Origin: Sthenelais limicola
Lineage: Eukaryota > Annelida > Polychaeta > Phyllodocida > Sigalionidae
DNA: 64,000 nucleotides
NCBI GenBank assembly: GCA_942159475.1
Contig: OW804096.1
Coordinates: 136,843,791 to 136,907,790 of the forward strand
Direction: 5' to 3'
Part shown: piece by piece, positions 32,301 through 43,400 of the stretch
Layout of the letters: each line of letters opens with the position of its first letter
How positions within the stretch are numbered: position 1 is the first letter of the stretch
Position numbers and translations under genes: made by a program
Notes under the pieces: generated by a model
Told to the model about the DNA's origin: nothing
Seen by the model: only the letters and a program-made list of their open reading frames with translations
The model's database searches: none

Positions 32301-33706
32301 TCAATTACGCCTTTATCGAGCATATCCTGTATTTGTTTTTCCGCCGCCTCCCGCTTAGCCGGCGGTAACCTTCTGCAACCGGACTTAATTGGAGCTGCAT
32401 CTCCAGTATCAACCCGGTGCATTACTACATTAGTATGACCCAATATTTCACCCGGTAACCGAAAACAATCCTTATAGGACAGCAATAATTTCAACAGTCT
32501 TCCTCGATCAACCGCCCTGACCAAATCTGACCCTATCACCAACTTCTCCAGGGGACAACTTTCACCAAGAGGCATTGGGACCTCCGGTTCGAGTAATTCC
32601 ACATCCACGATAGGTGAATATCTCTCATTAGCCAACTCTCCCTCTATAGCCGTATGTAGTTCAACCAGTATTGGTTCTCCCGTCGGGTTAGTTACCAATA
32701 ATGTATTTCCGATTTGTGTTTCCATAACCGGATCATTATATTCCAGGAAACTTCCCAATTCAGAGCCGTTTGGGGCAAAGATCTGGCCTCCACCGGGGGA
32801 CCCAAGAACTCCACCTGAGCAAACAGAAGAGAAAGCGTCCACGAAAACACTCTCTGTCCTATTCACTACCAGAGATCCACTTTGCAATGGTCTGCACGCT
32901 ACAGTGTGTTCACCATCTTCCAAGGTGAATTTGCCCGACCAGTCTGAATTACACTGGTGCAAAAATATAAAATCCATACCCAGTATTCCGGCCTCTACAC
33001 CGACTAAACCACTCACAACCAGACAGTTGAGAGCAAACCATTGATCACCTACTCCTAATGCAACTCTTATGCAACCATGTGTAACCAGGTTATGTCCGGT
33101 GCCAGCATAACACGTCACTCTACACGGTATCAAGTGAGGTCTTACTGACAGCTGGTCAAATACACATTTCTTAATCAGTGTGCATTGAGCACCCCAGTCT
33201 ACCAAAAACTGTCCGGTTACATTCCCTACAGTTACACTCACATACCACCTCTCCTCTATTCTGGGACAATGCAGATCAGAGATTTGTATGCCATAGTCCT
33301 GAAGGTCACATGCCATAATCTTGTGTAACCTAGTACCCCAACAGCCACTTTCAAACCTCAAAATTTGTCCGGGTACACAAGAATAGCCCGGGTCTCCACC
33401 CCGGACGCTCACAGCCGAGCATAGCACCAGAACTGACCATTGTAAAGAACGATCTGTATGACTCGTTCCCCGAGAACTTTCCCGTCGGGCGTCCCCTAGC
33501 TTCCCGGGGCATACCTCCTGCTCCCCGCCGGCCAACTCCGCCTTCACTATATGACCAGGTATGGCGTGCATATAACTCGACCGGGCACTTCCTACGCCTG
33601 CTTGGAAGGCCCTAGCGCGTTTTCCGCCTCTTCCTTCTCCTTTAACTTGGCCATAAACCGGACCACCCCTTCCATAGCTGCAAGGTGCTGAACTTGCTTC
33701 TGACAT
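29342..33706 (-). CDS. pol: Gypsy Pol: protease, reverse transcriptase, RNase H, integrase
   Basis: 1454 codons from the Met at 33706; the real start of the Pol frame is by frameshift from gag, not at this Met. The protease core is at ~160-265. Its catalytic triplet reads D170-W171-G172 (FLVDWGAQCTL), where Asp-Ser/Thr-Gly is expected. The distal ILGMDFI motif is normal. The reverse transcriptase (~465-640) has VDYRPLNAVT and YLDDIIIF with the YLDD at ~591-594. RNase H begins ILDTDASGFG (~738). The integrase has an HHCC zinc finger (HFGEFKT, CEAC ~1019) and D, D, E at about 1051, 1111 and 1147 (LDIIGP, TDGAPEF, VERFN). A GPY/F-like module (GPKWDGPFEVV) and an AT-hook-like KRRGRPPK (~1379) follow. 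All enzymes except the protease triplet look canonical. Confidence 0.93.
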   Translation of the reverse strand: MSEASSAPCSYGRGGPVYGQVKGEGRGGKRARAFQAGVGSARSSYMHAIPGHIVKAELAGGEQEVCPGKLGDARRESSRGTSHTDRSLQWSVLVLCSAVSVRGGDPGYSCVPGQILRFESGCWGTRLHKIMACDLQDYGIQISDLHCPRIEERWYVSVTVGNVTGQFLVDWGAQCTLIKKCVFDQLSVRPHLIPCRVTCYAGTGHNLVTHGCIRVALGVGDQWFALNCLVVSGLVGVEAGILGMDFIFLHQCNSDWSGKFTLEDGEHTVACRPLQSGSLVVNRTESVFVDAFSSVCSGGVLGSPGGGQIFAPNGSELGSFLEYNDPVMETQIGNTLLVTNPTGEPILVELHTAIEGELANERYSPIVDVELLEPEVPMPLGESCPLEKLVIGSDLVRAVDRGRLLKLLLSYKDCFRLPGEILGHTNVVMHRVDTGDAAPIKSGCRRLPPAKREAAEKQIQDMLDKGVIEESNSPWGAGIVIVKKKDGTDRFCVDYRPLNAVTKKDSFPLPRIDECIDALGGNKWFVTLDLESGYWQIAMDPASREKTAFVSSMGLYQFKVMSFGLCNAPATFERMMEQMLSGLRWKVCLVYLDDIIIFGRTLDETLENTELVLQRLRSYGLKLKPKKCEFFKLEVQYLGRIVSEGGIRPDPSKLDRVREWPVPSTVREVRQFLGFASYYREFMPKFSEIAEPIQALVIGANSKTKGVVFDEKCLEAFGRLKELLTKAPVLGYPQPAGTIILDTDASGFGMAGVLSQIQEGKEVVLSYASNSLSRAQRNYCATKRELLAVLTYLGKFQHYIIGREDFVLRTDHASLRWLMTFKDPSGMLARWLTTLQHYGISAKQISHRAGKNHSNADALSRLPVRKCPREDCPDCGEHDAVIAVMTMEYEIFAQLAGDRLRQAQAEDVILKRIVALLESNAPCPEKKDLLAEDDEYCFYAKLLPKMELVNGLLCVKWESDNGVVYTRAAVPFCLRKELFQTLHGNKLSVHFGEFKTYQAALKKFIWPRMNLDIADWVRGCEACASCKSRGGKGITPLRKELHGVRWSRVALDIIGPFKKTPRGNVCVMVVTDYFSKWAEAYPLPDHTAATCAMALFTEWILRYGPPVSLQTDGAPEFRSALLKELLEMLDIEKLMTLPYRPMANGQVERFNRVLVEQLSCLTEYDDVNWDLLVPCIAHAYRGAVHKSTYCTPNSVVFGTELVTPADIIYGTLTGDVDFPCHTAFVEEIRQLLRKGHKFVRERLGHAAVYQKRYFDRRARPRVFQAGDMVWRYATPLAQKKYGPKWDGPFEVVRRVQGCTYELRTTDGLLRWNGNLLKKAFNSDGKPVQVTNLHRAPEYQKQLVAGRDIIRVAPDGKVMPGTEAPEVTPGDRIVHHVKRRGRPPKAKAVAVGDKPPLPAAPSSGESSSESDVEEVNLVSDVDKVLPKALDKLIKSEYLLKRPQRNVKQPDRLGFK

Positions 33707-35529
33707 TGTCGGAACAAGTGGCCTTCTTCTCTACAAAAATAACACATAGGTGGAGGCTTACCACCCGTAGCACCACTTTTGTATGGAAATTTCTTCACAA
33801 ACGGTTTATTTCTATTTTCTCCATTTCCTTTGTTTTCTCCATTTCCTTTATTTCTAGCTTGCCAAGCTTTAAATTCAAAGAAATCAGCCGAATCAGTAGA
33901 GACACCCGTTGCTCCTGTAGCCTCTACTATAGCCAACTCCCTAGATTGTGATTGGCCCAATCCAACTTCCATGGTCGATATTGGAACTAATCTAGTAGTT
34001 TCCTTACAAACATCCCGGTATCTAGTGGCACTAGCACCCGCTAACACTACATTTTTAGGATTTTGTAGCGCCACATATTTCGCCATTTCCGGATCCATCA
34101 AACCATCTAGGAATACTTTGATGGCCATGGAATGCAATGTCGAATCCCATTCACCAAATGCGTATAAAGCCTTTAGCGACACCAGTTGAGCAAAGTTTGA
34201 AGGACTTTGATTAGCCGTCTGACGCAGAGCAAAGAATTCCCTCTGCCTGGTATCAGCCGGTTTCTCATTTTCGTATTCATAATCCATCATATCAAATACT
34301 TCATCCAGTGTATACTTATCAGCTTTTAAATCCGCTATATTCGGCATGTGATCGGACACCGCAGCCATTAATTGCACTTTATAAGTGTCATCATCCCAAT
34401 TCATGGCTCTGGCGACCGATAAGGTTGACCGATGGTATTCCCGCCAATCCTTCTTACCATCCCATATCGGAAAATTTAATGGTTTGGGTCTTAATTCCGG
34501 TTTACTCATGTTACGACCAGGTTTACCATACGGTACTTTACTCTGCACCGGGTCATAAGCAGCTGCCGGGTCCATAGAGCGACGCATATTACGCCTCGCC
34601 ACTGGATTACCACTCTCGCCCGGGTTTTCATCAGCACCGACGGTATTATCCGGAGGAGCGGTCACTCGACCAGAATCAGTATCGCCCCTTTTATTATACA
34701 ACACTACTTCCTTCTTCTCGGGGTCCCGTGACCCGCCCCGATTAACCTCTACATTTCCACACCGGCGAGACTGACCAAATTCGGGTAACTCACCCATGAT
34801 ACGGGCATAGGTATTATCAGACAACTGGGGAGGCTTCCTATATGGAGTGCTACTGTAATTTCCCCGGCTAGCGGGTGAATCACACTCCTTAGCTACCTTC
34901 AACTCTTTAACCAGTTCCTCCATCCTATCTGCCTGATCTTGGATAACCTGTCGTAATTCTCTATCCTCCTCCTGTACCTTAGCTAGATCCTTTGCTGTCC
35001 TAGCAGCAGCTTCTAGCGCATCTCGACTATGTCTAGCCGAAATAGCAACCGATTCATTCATTCCATCAATTCGTCGACGCTGCGAGCCAATAAGAGTGTC
35101 CATTTTGTCAAAAGTCATCCGCCTACCCGCTCCCCTCAACACATCATTTCTCCACATCCGGGTCAAATCCTGCTCTTCTTCATCAAACCAAGCCGGCTTC
35201 TCTAGAGGCGGAGAACATGGAGGAACTATAGGTCCAGGTTGCTTTTTGCGTTGACCAACCACTTTATCAAAACCAGGGCCAGGTGTTAAACCTACCCGGG
35301 AGGCACCCCTACCTCGCCCGGCTGTCCTATAGACTGCAGGAGGAGTTGAATGAACCATAGCAGTAGCTCCACCAGATTCCACAACCACTTCCAGATTATC
35401 CCTGACTTCATCATAGTCAGTCCAATCTACCATTTTATATCCAGATGATAACCAATTAGGTCTACCAGTTTCGTCTTCATACTGGACCCGTCCTCTTCCT
35501 CTTCCAAACATAAGTTTGGCGAGTCTCAC
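33592..35529 (-). CDS. gag: Gypsy Gag with CCHC zinc knuckle
   Basis: 645 codons. It starts 22 bases after the primer-binding site. A basic N-terminus (GRGRGRV) is followed by a coiled-coil-like region (~190-240), a capsid-like region (~350-500) and a CCHC knuckle (CYFCREEGHLFRQC, CX2CX4HX4C) at ~594-608. It overlaps the pol ORF by 115 bases; pol lies in the -1 frame relative to gag. The overlap contains GGAAAAC (33619-33625 on the + strand as GTTTTCC), a possible but non-canonical slippery site. Confidence 0.92.
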   Translation of the reverse strand: MRLAKLMFGRGRGRVQYEDETGRPNWLSSGYKMVDWTDYDEVRDNLEVVVESGGATAMVHSTPPAVYRTAGRGRGASRVGLTPGPGFDKVVGQRKKQPGPIVPPCSPPLEKPAWFDEEEQDLTRMWRNDVLRGAGRRMTFDKMDTLIGSQRRRIDGMNESVAISARHSRDALEAAARTAKDLAKVQEEDRELRQVIQDQADRMEELVKELKVAKECDSPASRGNYSSTPYRKPPQLSDNTYARIMGELPEFGQSRRCGNVEVNRGGSRDPEKKEVVLYNKRGDTDSGRVTAPPDNTVGADENPGESGNPVARRNMRRSMDPAAAYDPVQSKVPYGKPGRNMSKPELRPKPLNFPIWDGKKDWREYHRSTLSVARAMNWDDDTYKVQLMAAVSDHMPNIADLKADKYTLDEVFDMMDYEYENEKPADTRQREFFALRQTANQSPSNFAQLVSLKALYAFGEWDSTLHSMAIKVFLDGLMDPEMAKYVALQNPKNVVLAGASATRYRDVCKETTRLVPISTMEVGLGQSQSRELAIVEATGATGVSTDSADFFEFKAWQARNKGNGENKGNGENRNKPFVKKFPYKSGATGGKPPPMCYFCREEGHLFRQCQKQVQHLAAMEGVVRFMAKLKEKEEAENALGPSKQA

Positions 35530-35550
35530 CCCACCTCCAGCAAAAACTAG

Positions 35551-35564
35551 TGGTCACGGCACCA
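35551..35564 (-). other. tRNA primer-binding site
   Basis: On the minus strand TGGTGCCGTGACCA starts three bases inside the 5' LTR. It begins TGG, complementary to a tRNA CCA end. The tRNA species was not assigned. Confidence 0.8.
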
Positions 35565-35567
35565 AAT

Positions 35568-35991
35568 TGTAGTGAATTACCCGGCCGGTTCGTGATCGCA
35601 GTTCGAGTAACAACACTAAACCCAGATCTAATAGTCCTTGCTAGCAGTCTCCTGTTTATTACCAATTATAATCACACAAGTCCAGGGCACTCTAATAACG
35701 CAGTATAGAGTTGCGTATATACAATAGCAGAATAACCCTTTGAATAAGAAACAACCCGATTCTACTGGGTGTTTAAACATAAGAACAAGTGCAAACAAAT
35801 GAGACCAATACTGTAAAATACCATAAACAAGAGCCTCACAGGCACACAGCGCCACCTGTTATATAAATACACTGATCCAATACCTTCCGGACAAGTCCGG
35901 CTATTACCCGGCTGTGTCAGCTGATACCCGGATCATGTTTAGAACATGCCCGGGTAGCACTGCAGCGAGCGGACAAACCTAACTCACCACA
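35568..35991 (-). repeat. 5' LTR of the Gypsy element
   Basis: 424 bp, apparently identical to 25017-25440 by reading. The TATTTATATAA box is at 35859-35869. This LTR drives the genomic transcript, which runs toward lower coordinates. Confidence 0.95.
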
Positions 35992-37290
35992 CTTTTGTTG
36001 ATACATGGGGATGTTGTGGCCAGTCGGTGAGTAGCATTCTGGCGAACACTGTGTCACCTCCTGGCCACACTCCCCTTATGTTTTTACAGTTGCGGGTAGC
36101 ATTCTGGCGAACACTGGTCCATTCTTTTTAATAACAGAATCAAACCATGTCACCCATACCTTATCAATCAGGAAACAAGGTTCACTTATTGAATTCCTCT
36201 CATGTTTAATAATACTACACTTCTAAATAAATATTTAGTTTATAATGTGGTATTCTCTATATTCTTCTGGATATTAAATCACACCCTTGTAACATACTAC
36301 AGGTTTTTAATTTCTATACCATTGTCCATCTACATTCTTTTCTTTTTTTTCCCAACACCGGGTCTTTATTCATAAGGTAGACATGATTTCAGGTGTAGAG
36401 CGGTATACAACTATGTTTTTACAAACGCTCCAGAGGTAAAAGAGTCGACAGGTTTAAAACAAGCTACGAAACAAACTACAAACAAAGTACAAGAACACTC
36501 GCCATGTTCCAGGTCATGGAAGGGTCCTTTGGTTATACAACAAAGGAAAGGATATTACAAGTTAGAATAAAAACGCTCCCACAACTTAAATTCATTAACG
36601 TGGGACTGGCCGTAGACGGCGCTGTCCTTGAGGGCTCTCAGGGCCGAGAAACTATGGGAATCAAAAGTTTAACAATATTTTTACTCCAAGTGTTAATTAA
36701 TCAAAAGCGAAAACCTTGTTATGGATTTTATTTAAAAAAAGGCTATTAAAAAAAGAAAAATGTTAAATTCAAACTATAATACAAGTTAAAAATTGGTTAA
36801 AACAACGTATATATTTTCCTTATAATTTGGAGACATCATTTAGCATCTTAATCAAAACTTTGTAAAGATTTTATAATTATAACCATTACTATTTGTTCAT
36901 AATTGGGAGATGGTGGGAGACATGTTTTTTCTCCCATCATCTGCCTATTATATTGGCAGACAGTTACCCTATGTGATGTGTTACAAATTGTCACAAGTCG
37001 CAAATAGTCACAAGTCACAAAGAATGGATTTTGAGTGCCATCATATTTGTAAAGATAATATCAAGTCAATTCCAATAAAATACCCTTTTGTTTGCACATC
37101 TCCATATCTCCTTGTTCCCTCTCCCACCATCTTTCTCTTTCAAGTTGGCTCTATAACTTAGTATCTGTATTAACATCATATCAAAAAAATGAGATTTTAT
37201 CCTTCAAATTAAATTGAATGTTCACAGTTTGAATATTTTCGCCAATTTTAGAATTCTCTACACATTTCTTAAGGCTTCCGATACATCCAG
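35992..37290. other. Intergenic, with a possible 5'-truncated retroposed transcript
   Basis: GTAGCATTCTGGCGAACACTG occurs twice (near 36034 and 36095). On the minus strand at about 36341-36650 a short frame ending HVNEFKLWERFYSNL-stop is followed by AATAAA and, 14 bases later, an A-rich tract (GGGAAAAAAAAGAAAAG). This resembles a retroelement or retrocopy 3' end. A fragment of MITE family A is at 36973-37080. Confidence 0.4.
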
Positions 37291-37291
37291 C

Positions 37292-37439
37292 ATGTTTTAC
37301 TGCCCCACTGGTGAGAACTGGTCCCATTATTTGGATGGAGAGAGGCATAGTTTGGGAGTACAGGCCGACGTACTGGAAAAGGTGAAGGCAATGGAAGTCT
37401 ACCCTGATGATGTCCTCATTACTGGATACCCTAGATCAG
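37292..37439 (+). CDS. Sulfotransferase exon 1
   Basis: It encodes MFYCPTGENWSHYLDGER through VLITGYPRSG and ends with the first base of a split codon before GTGTGG. The upstream sequence TACATCCAG could be an acceptor, so a 5' non-coding exon is possible. Confidence 0.8.
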
Positions 37440-40400
37440 GTGTGGTGATTTTAAAAGTGTTGCATTGATTCATTTTCATTATTTCACTACTTGCAATTTG
37501 GTACATGTGTTCATGTGACTTAAACAGCGCTATAGATACCCTAAATAAAATGAGACCATCCCTACAAAGGCATTGTAGAATCTTTTGGTTAAGATTTAAT
37601 GGTAATGCAGTGGATAATATGATAGAACCTCACGAGTAGGTATTATTAGCAATAGGATTGCATGGGTCAGAGTCAAATCTTTTCCATGGCAGCCCGAGCC
37701 CGATAGGGCGAGTGCTGTTATGTGAAAAGATTTGACGAGGACCCATGCAATCCTATTGCTAATAATACCTACGAGGTGGAGTTCTATTTTTACTCCATGA
37801 TGATAAAGGAAAACATGTCAAAATATATTATTGACAAAGAAAATCAACAGTTGACGGATCGGAAATATGCCTGTCCTAACTTTAATAGTCAGCTTGGAGA
37901 CAGGCGGGGAGACAGGTAGACCTGGTGTAACTTTTGGTCTATTTTTGATCGATTTTCTATGTAAACAATTGTCATTACAGAACAATGGGACTTACAATTA
38001 TTGTAGACTAAACTATCCCCTTGCAGAATCTAGTTTCATTTAATAAATGATGTACCTAGGAGCTAGAGAAGCAGTGGAAATGACAGCCAAGGTTTCCATG
38101 AAACAAAACTTCATTTCACAGGAAGTAGAACAAATGGCTGTTCCTAAAAGCTCCCCCCTCCCTCCGGTGTATCAGTGAGATGCTATGTAACAGCATGGCA
38201 AAAGGAGGGAGGGAGTTTTCATGGTAGCAAACCGGAAACATGCTGCTGGGTTGAATGTAATCCTACACACATGATTACACAGTAGGATTACACTCCCGCC
38301 CATACAAACTGTGGTTAATCCTCCCTTCATCATGGAGTAACACAGTAAGTCCTTTCCTATTTAGTCCAGTCCCTGAACATTTTGACCCGGACACAAATGG
38401 TATAGAAACAATTTTGGTGTCAAAAGATGCAGAATTAAGAGTAATAACATATCCAAAATCTGCAAAAATCCACTTTGGGGAGTTTAGTGATGACGTCACT
38501 TAACCACTTGGTGTGACTGGTCACTCTACTCGGCACATACATGTAAACAAACATTGAACTTACAAGTGCTTAATTTAAGCATCGGTATGTAGTGGATCTG
38601 TGTCGCAGGTTCGTTTCCCTTGGCGTATCCGAAGCTTATTAATCGAGAGTTTATATAGAACAAAAGGAACAAAGGCAGGCGCTACCTGTTCACTTGGGTT
38701 TTATTGTGAGGTGTTCGGAACTGGCATCAGTTCGCTTCCAGACCTGACTAGACTGCGGATTTCGGATCACCTGGCCAGCCAGGTAACCCTCATCCAAAGG
38801 TGTCTATCAGACCTATACAACAACAATCAACATTTCACAATCAGAGGTATAAGTAACACTGTCCACACTGAGAGGTTTATCATGGCCTCTACAGCTTACA
38901 TTAAATGGTAGAAACCCAGGTCGTGGTTACTATCGACCAACAGCTGGCTGCTGTTAAATATATAAAAGGCGACAGGCAAAACATATCATTTAGACTAAAA
39001 AGTCCCGCGGACCAGTAGTGACCACTGGGGAGGTTCGGACGAACTAACCCTCAGCGGCAACCTAAACCCAATAACACCACAGGTATATACATAATTATAT
39101 GATGTATTAACAGTGAGAAGATTTGGATACTCATACTTTTTTAAAACAGATCATACATACACCTTATTCACCCAAGATAACCTCGATTTTAGTATGCAAC
39201 CCTCCCCTCTTACACCAAAACAAAACGCTATATATAGCGGCAGCAGTGGCAATGTTTTGACACATTCTCTCCTGTCCCCAACCTAACCACAGTTTTAAGA
39301 CCTTCCCCAGCATTTGTTCATGGCATATTCAGGCTCAAAAGCAACCTGTTGTGCAATGCTCACCAATTGTTTATATATATAAAACAATGGCTCAAATCAA
39401 TTGAAAAGTTATATGTCCACTCTGGCATGGCAGGGGCATAGCAGGGGTAGCTAGGGGTGCCTAGTTGTGAGTTGTGGTTCATATACGTCATCAGGAGTCA
39501 CATGACTTACAACAATGGCGGCACTCATACAAGTTGTCTGCTATAATTAATTCCATGTAAAATAGCTCCCCACTTCTTTAACAGATAAGAATTACATAAA
39601 ATACATATGTGAGATTGTTAAGGTGTAAGGAAGGAACACAGTGTTAAGGTGTAAGGAAGGAACACTGAGGCACATGTGGTCTTCATGAGAAGAGCAAGGC
39701 AACTGATTTAGTATCCTATGTAAAAGAACAGAGTCTCCTCCAGGGTCTGACTAATGAGTATGTGGACGGAGCCCTTACGTAATATCCATGGCCTAGCATG
39801 AATAAGTAGTAAGTAATGAGATAATATAATAAATGGGTGATGATTAATAATTAATAGAAATAAAATGAGATTACACAATGTTATGTAATGTTACATAACA
39901 AGATTGTTGGATACGACCTCCCCACCTAGAGAATATACATGATATCCTATGAAGTTTGGGCTTTAAATGAACAAGTTTGGGTTTTTATGTAACGTTTGGC
40001 TGTTCATTCACCTTCATTAAAGACTATGTCATTAAATTTTGATATTCTACTGTGAACTAAAATAGTTATTAGCACATTTCAGTATTTAATGAGCCCAAAC
40101 TGCCTTTCCCTGATAGTAGTATAGTGCACTCAAAAATGGGATTATGACCAGAAAAAGGGCCAGAACATATTGAAACAAATTTCGGGATCAGAGTGTTGGA
40201 CATGTACGATTATCATGCATTTCCTTATATATATTCTCTACAAATTAGATAAGGGGAATGATAAAAAAAAATACCAGTTCACTGGAAATTAACTACTGAA
40301 ACTGCATTTCTTTATAATGGTCCACATTGTTGTCATCGTCCAGAGAAGTGCGTAGACCTCATCCAGCATTGGCATATATATGATACAAATAGATTGCAGA

Positions 40401-43400
40401 TGCAATATTTTTATGATAATTTGAATCATTAAATCACCTGTGGCTAAAACAGGAACGACATAGATAATTTATTTTCCCCATTCTCCTCAATCACCATGAG
40501 GGGAATAGGGGATTAAAATACACCTAAAATGCCATGAATCAATGTGTATGTCCAGTGTGTTAGGCACATACTCTACAGTCCCCTATATTCAAGTGGTTAG
40601 CATGTAAGACTGCCAAACTGGACATTGTGAGGTAGAGTTCCAGAGCAGACTGGCCTTCTTTTTTTTTTTTAAACAACTTTATTCAATATGTCAACAAAAC
40701 TCATTCTTTCTCTGGGTCGATAACACTTATTTATACATCGGACCCGTTTTCTCTTCTTCTGAGGTGTTTCTTCTATGGGATACAGGTACAATATTTCACC
40801 TGATTTTGTTTCAACCATTGTACTTATGTAGCTGTCTCTATTTTATGAATACACATGTTTTGTACTTTGAGGAGAAACATTGCAAATATAAGATTTTCTC
40901 ATCGATTTTCTTAGAGTACATTGAAGGACACAATTTTTGGGTGTGGGCTAATATATCTAACCAGGAAGCTTTTGCTTCTTATCAATCTTTTGGTATAATG
41001 TTTCTACTGAAATAATTTGTGACCTAAATCACACACGATTAATCTGTTCTATCATGTTTTCCATCATTTATAGTTTTATCTTCACCAAGATGCTTATTTT
41101 TTGTTTGTAAGTTTCCTTGTTTTCTATATTGAACATACAGTGTTGATACATCTCATAGATTATGTGACCTTTTAAAATATACTTTCATTTTTGTTTCATT
41201 TTAACGATTTGAGTACTGTAAATATCAACTAGATCTCTTGAACCCTTAATTATCAGGGGAAAGTTCCCCATCCTTGTTATCCAATCCCTAGGCGGGATCT
41301 GTCTTCCCATGTGACAGCTGAGAAAACCATACACAGTGATAAGGATTTGCTGCCCCCCTTCTCTTCCAGCTTTTGGAGTTCCTCTTTGCCAATCTCTTCT
41401 TCTTTGCTTTTTTCGTGTCTTTCAAATTCCTTTTTGACTGCCTCCTCATTGTTTACCTCTGCGAGTTGTTTTTCCAGAAAGCCTCCAGTGGATCTATCAT
41501 AATCTAACAGGATTTTGTGATCACTTTCCTTTTTGGTCTCAAAAATACCCTCGGTACAGGTTTCCTCCAATTGTTCATTTTCAATAATTTCTAGGGTCTC
41601 AATTAACTTTTCGAACTGCTCTGCCAATGTTCTGACACAGTTCTTTAAATTATCATATGTCTTAGGTATGAGTAGGGGTATCGACCTCATGTTTGCCAGA
41701 TAGCCTTATAGTCGTTGAAACTATTACTGTCTTAATTCTTCTTCTCTATCCTGTGTCTGGTGTGGACTGGGGTGCTGCCACCTAGTGTGAGGCAGCGTTA
41801 GTACCCAGAAAGACTGCCTGAGGTTATTGTTGATTTTGAACGACAACAGATGGCGCTAGTGTTCTTGGTCTATATCTTCCTCCAGTGTACAGTGATCAGA
41901 GTCAATTTATGGGGTCCAGAGGTATTTAGGTGAATTCCTCTGTGGTTTTCTATCTGGTTTCCTTTCCTCCTGGTTTTCTATCTTTGGTCTAGAGTGTCTC
42001 TGTATGTTTGTTCAACTTAGTTTGATTACTAGTTAAAGCCACGATAATCCCGTCCTGAAAGAAAAAGAAACATAAAGGGAGCAAGGCTCCTACACGTTTT
42101 CTCGAAATCTTTCTCGACCGGAAAGTCCCAGACTGGCCTTTTATACTTGTCTCATTTTCGGGTCATTTCATCTTTTAATTTCACTTATATCTTCATATCT
42201 GGGACTCAGTTTTCTTTTAAACTCACACATTCAGTTATTGATGTCATTACCTTTTGATTAGTCAAAGAATTAGAGAGGCTAAGATTGAATAAAGCAAGAA
42301 AAGTGAATTAAATGGGGTTGTGGGATACAACGGTTCTCCTGAATAGAGGCATGGGTGGCACAGCTAAGCTTGTGTGGTTTTTGCACAGGGCCACAACTCG
42401 TCAAGGTAACCTCCGCAGAGTTTCAACACTTTTCTCCTCTACAGTTTTCACAGGCTGTTACACATTTCAAACCACATTTGCAAAATGAGCAACTGTTAAT
42501 GCCACTTGGATTTTTGGTGGAAACTTTGCATTTGCATCATACAAACTGTAGTAGCCTGTCTGGTGTTGCATCCAAGTCAGTCATGACTGGTGTTAATAAG
42601 TGTCTTGAAACTTCCAACTTCCTTGCAGGTCTTTGTTGGTAAGCTTGAACCAAAAGATCACTTTGGATCATTTTGTATCTGCATGTATAAATAGACATAG
42701 ATAGAAAATGATTCATCCTCTTCTTTGCTCTAGACCAAGACATACACACTGTGTTGCTTTTCTCACCCAGAGAAAACCTCAACATCGGCCTGATAATCTT
42801 CAACCTTGTGAATCTTCAATCTTGTGAATCTTGTGAACACCCCACTTGAAAAATATCAATTTTGCGACTTATGACTAATTCTTGTTTCCCACATCACATA
42901 TGCTTATTTCTCTTTTAAAGGCAACAATTGGACCGCAGAAATAGCATGGCTGGTGAAGAACAGGGGAGACATAGACAGAGCCAAGCAGACTTATTCCAAT
43001 GACAGAAGTCCTCTATTAGAGTTTAACAACCCAACCAGTCCTACACCTAACATAGACTTTATCATCAAGAGTGAAAGACCCAGGATCATGCTGAGCCACC
43101 TAAAGGCACATTACTTTGAGAAACAATTAAAGAATCCCCAACTCAAAGTTATCCATATTAGAAGAAACCCCTTTGACATGTTTGTATCATTTTATTACCT
43201 TTCCCAAAATAGGTACACCTACAAGGGCACATGGGACGATTTTTTCCATTTGATCATAACAGATCAGGCTCCTTATGTTGGTGTTTTTGAATCTATCGCA
43301 AGCTGGTGGAAGTTGAGAGGTAGCAAGAGCATTTTATTCATGAATTATGAAGATTTGAAATGTGATTTAAAGGGTTCAATTGAAAGGATTGCAGGCCATC

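Larger units (their letters stand above)
25017..35991 (-). mobile_element. Complete Ty3/Gypsy LTR retrotransposon with a third ORF
   Basis: 10,975 bp, flanked by two 424-bp LTRs that appear identical (25017-25440 and 35568-35991). Read on the minus strand the LTR is TG...CA. The order is LTR, primer-binding site, gag, pol (protease, reverse transcriptase, RNase H, integrase), third ORF, polypurine tract, LTR, which is the Ty3/Gypsy order. The flanks show CTTT on the left and CTTT(T) on the right, consistent with a 4-5 bp target duplication. Identical LTRs and open ORFs point to a recent insertion. Confidence 0.95.

Noticed and set aside
40585..40657. Functional tRNA gene
   Set aside because: The A and B boxes are degenerate and no cloverleaf can be drawn.
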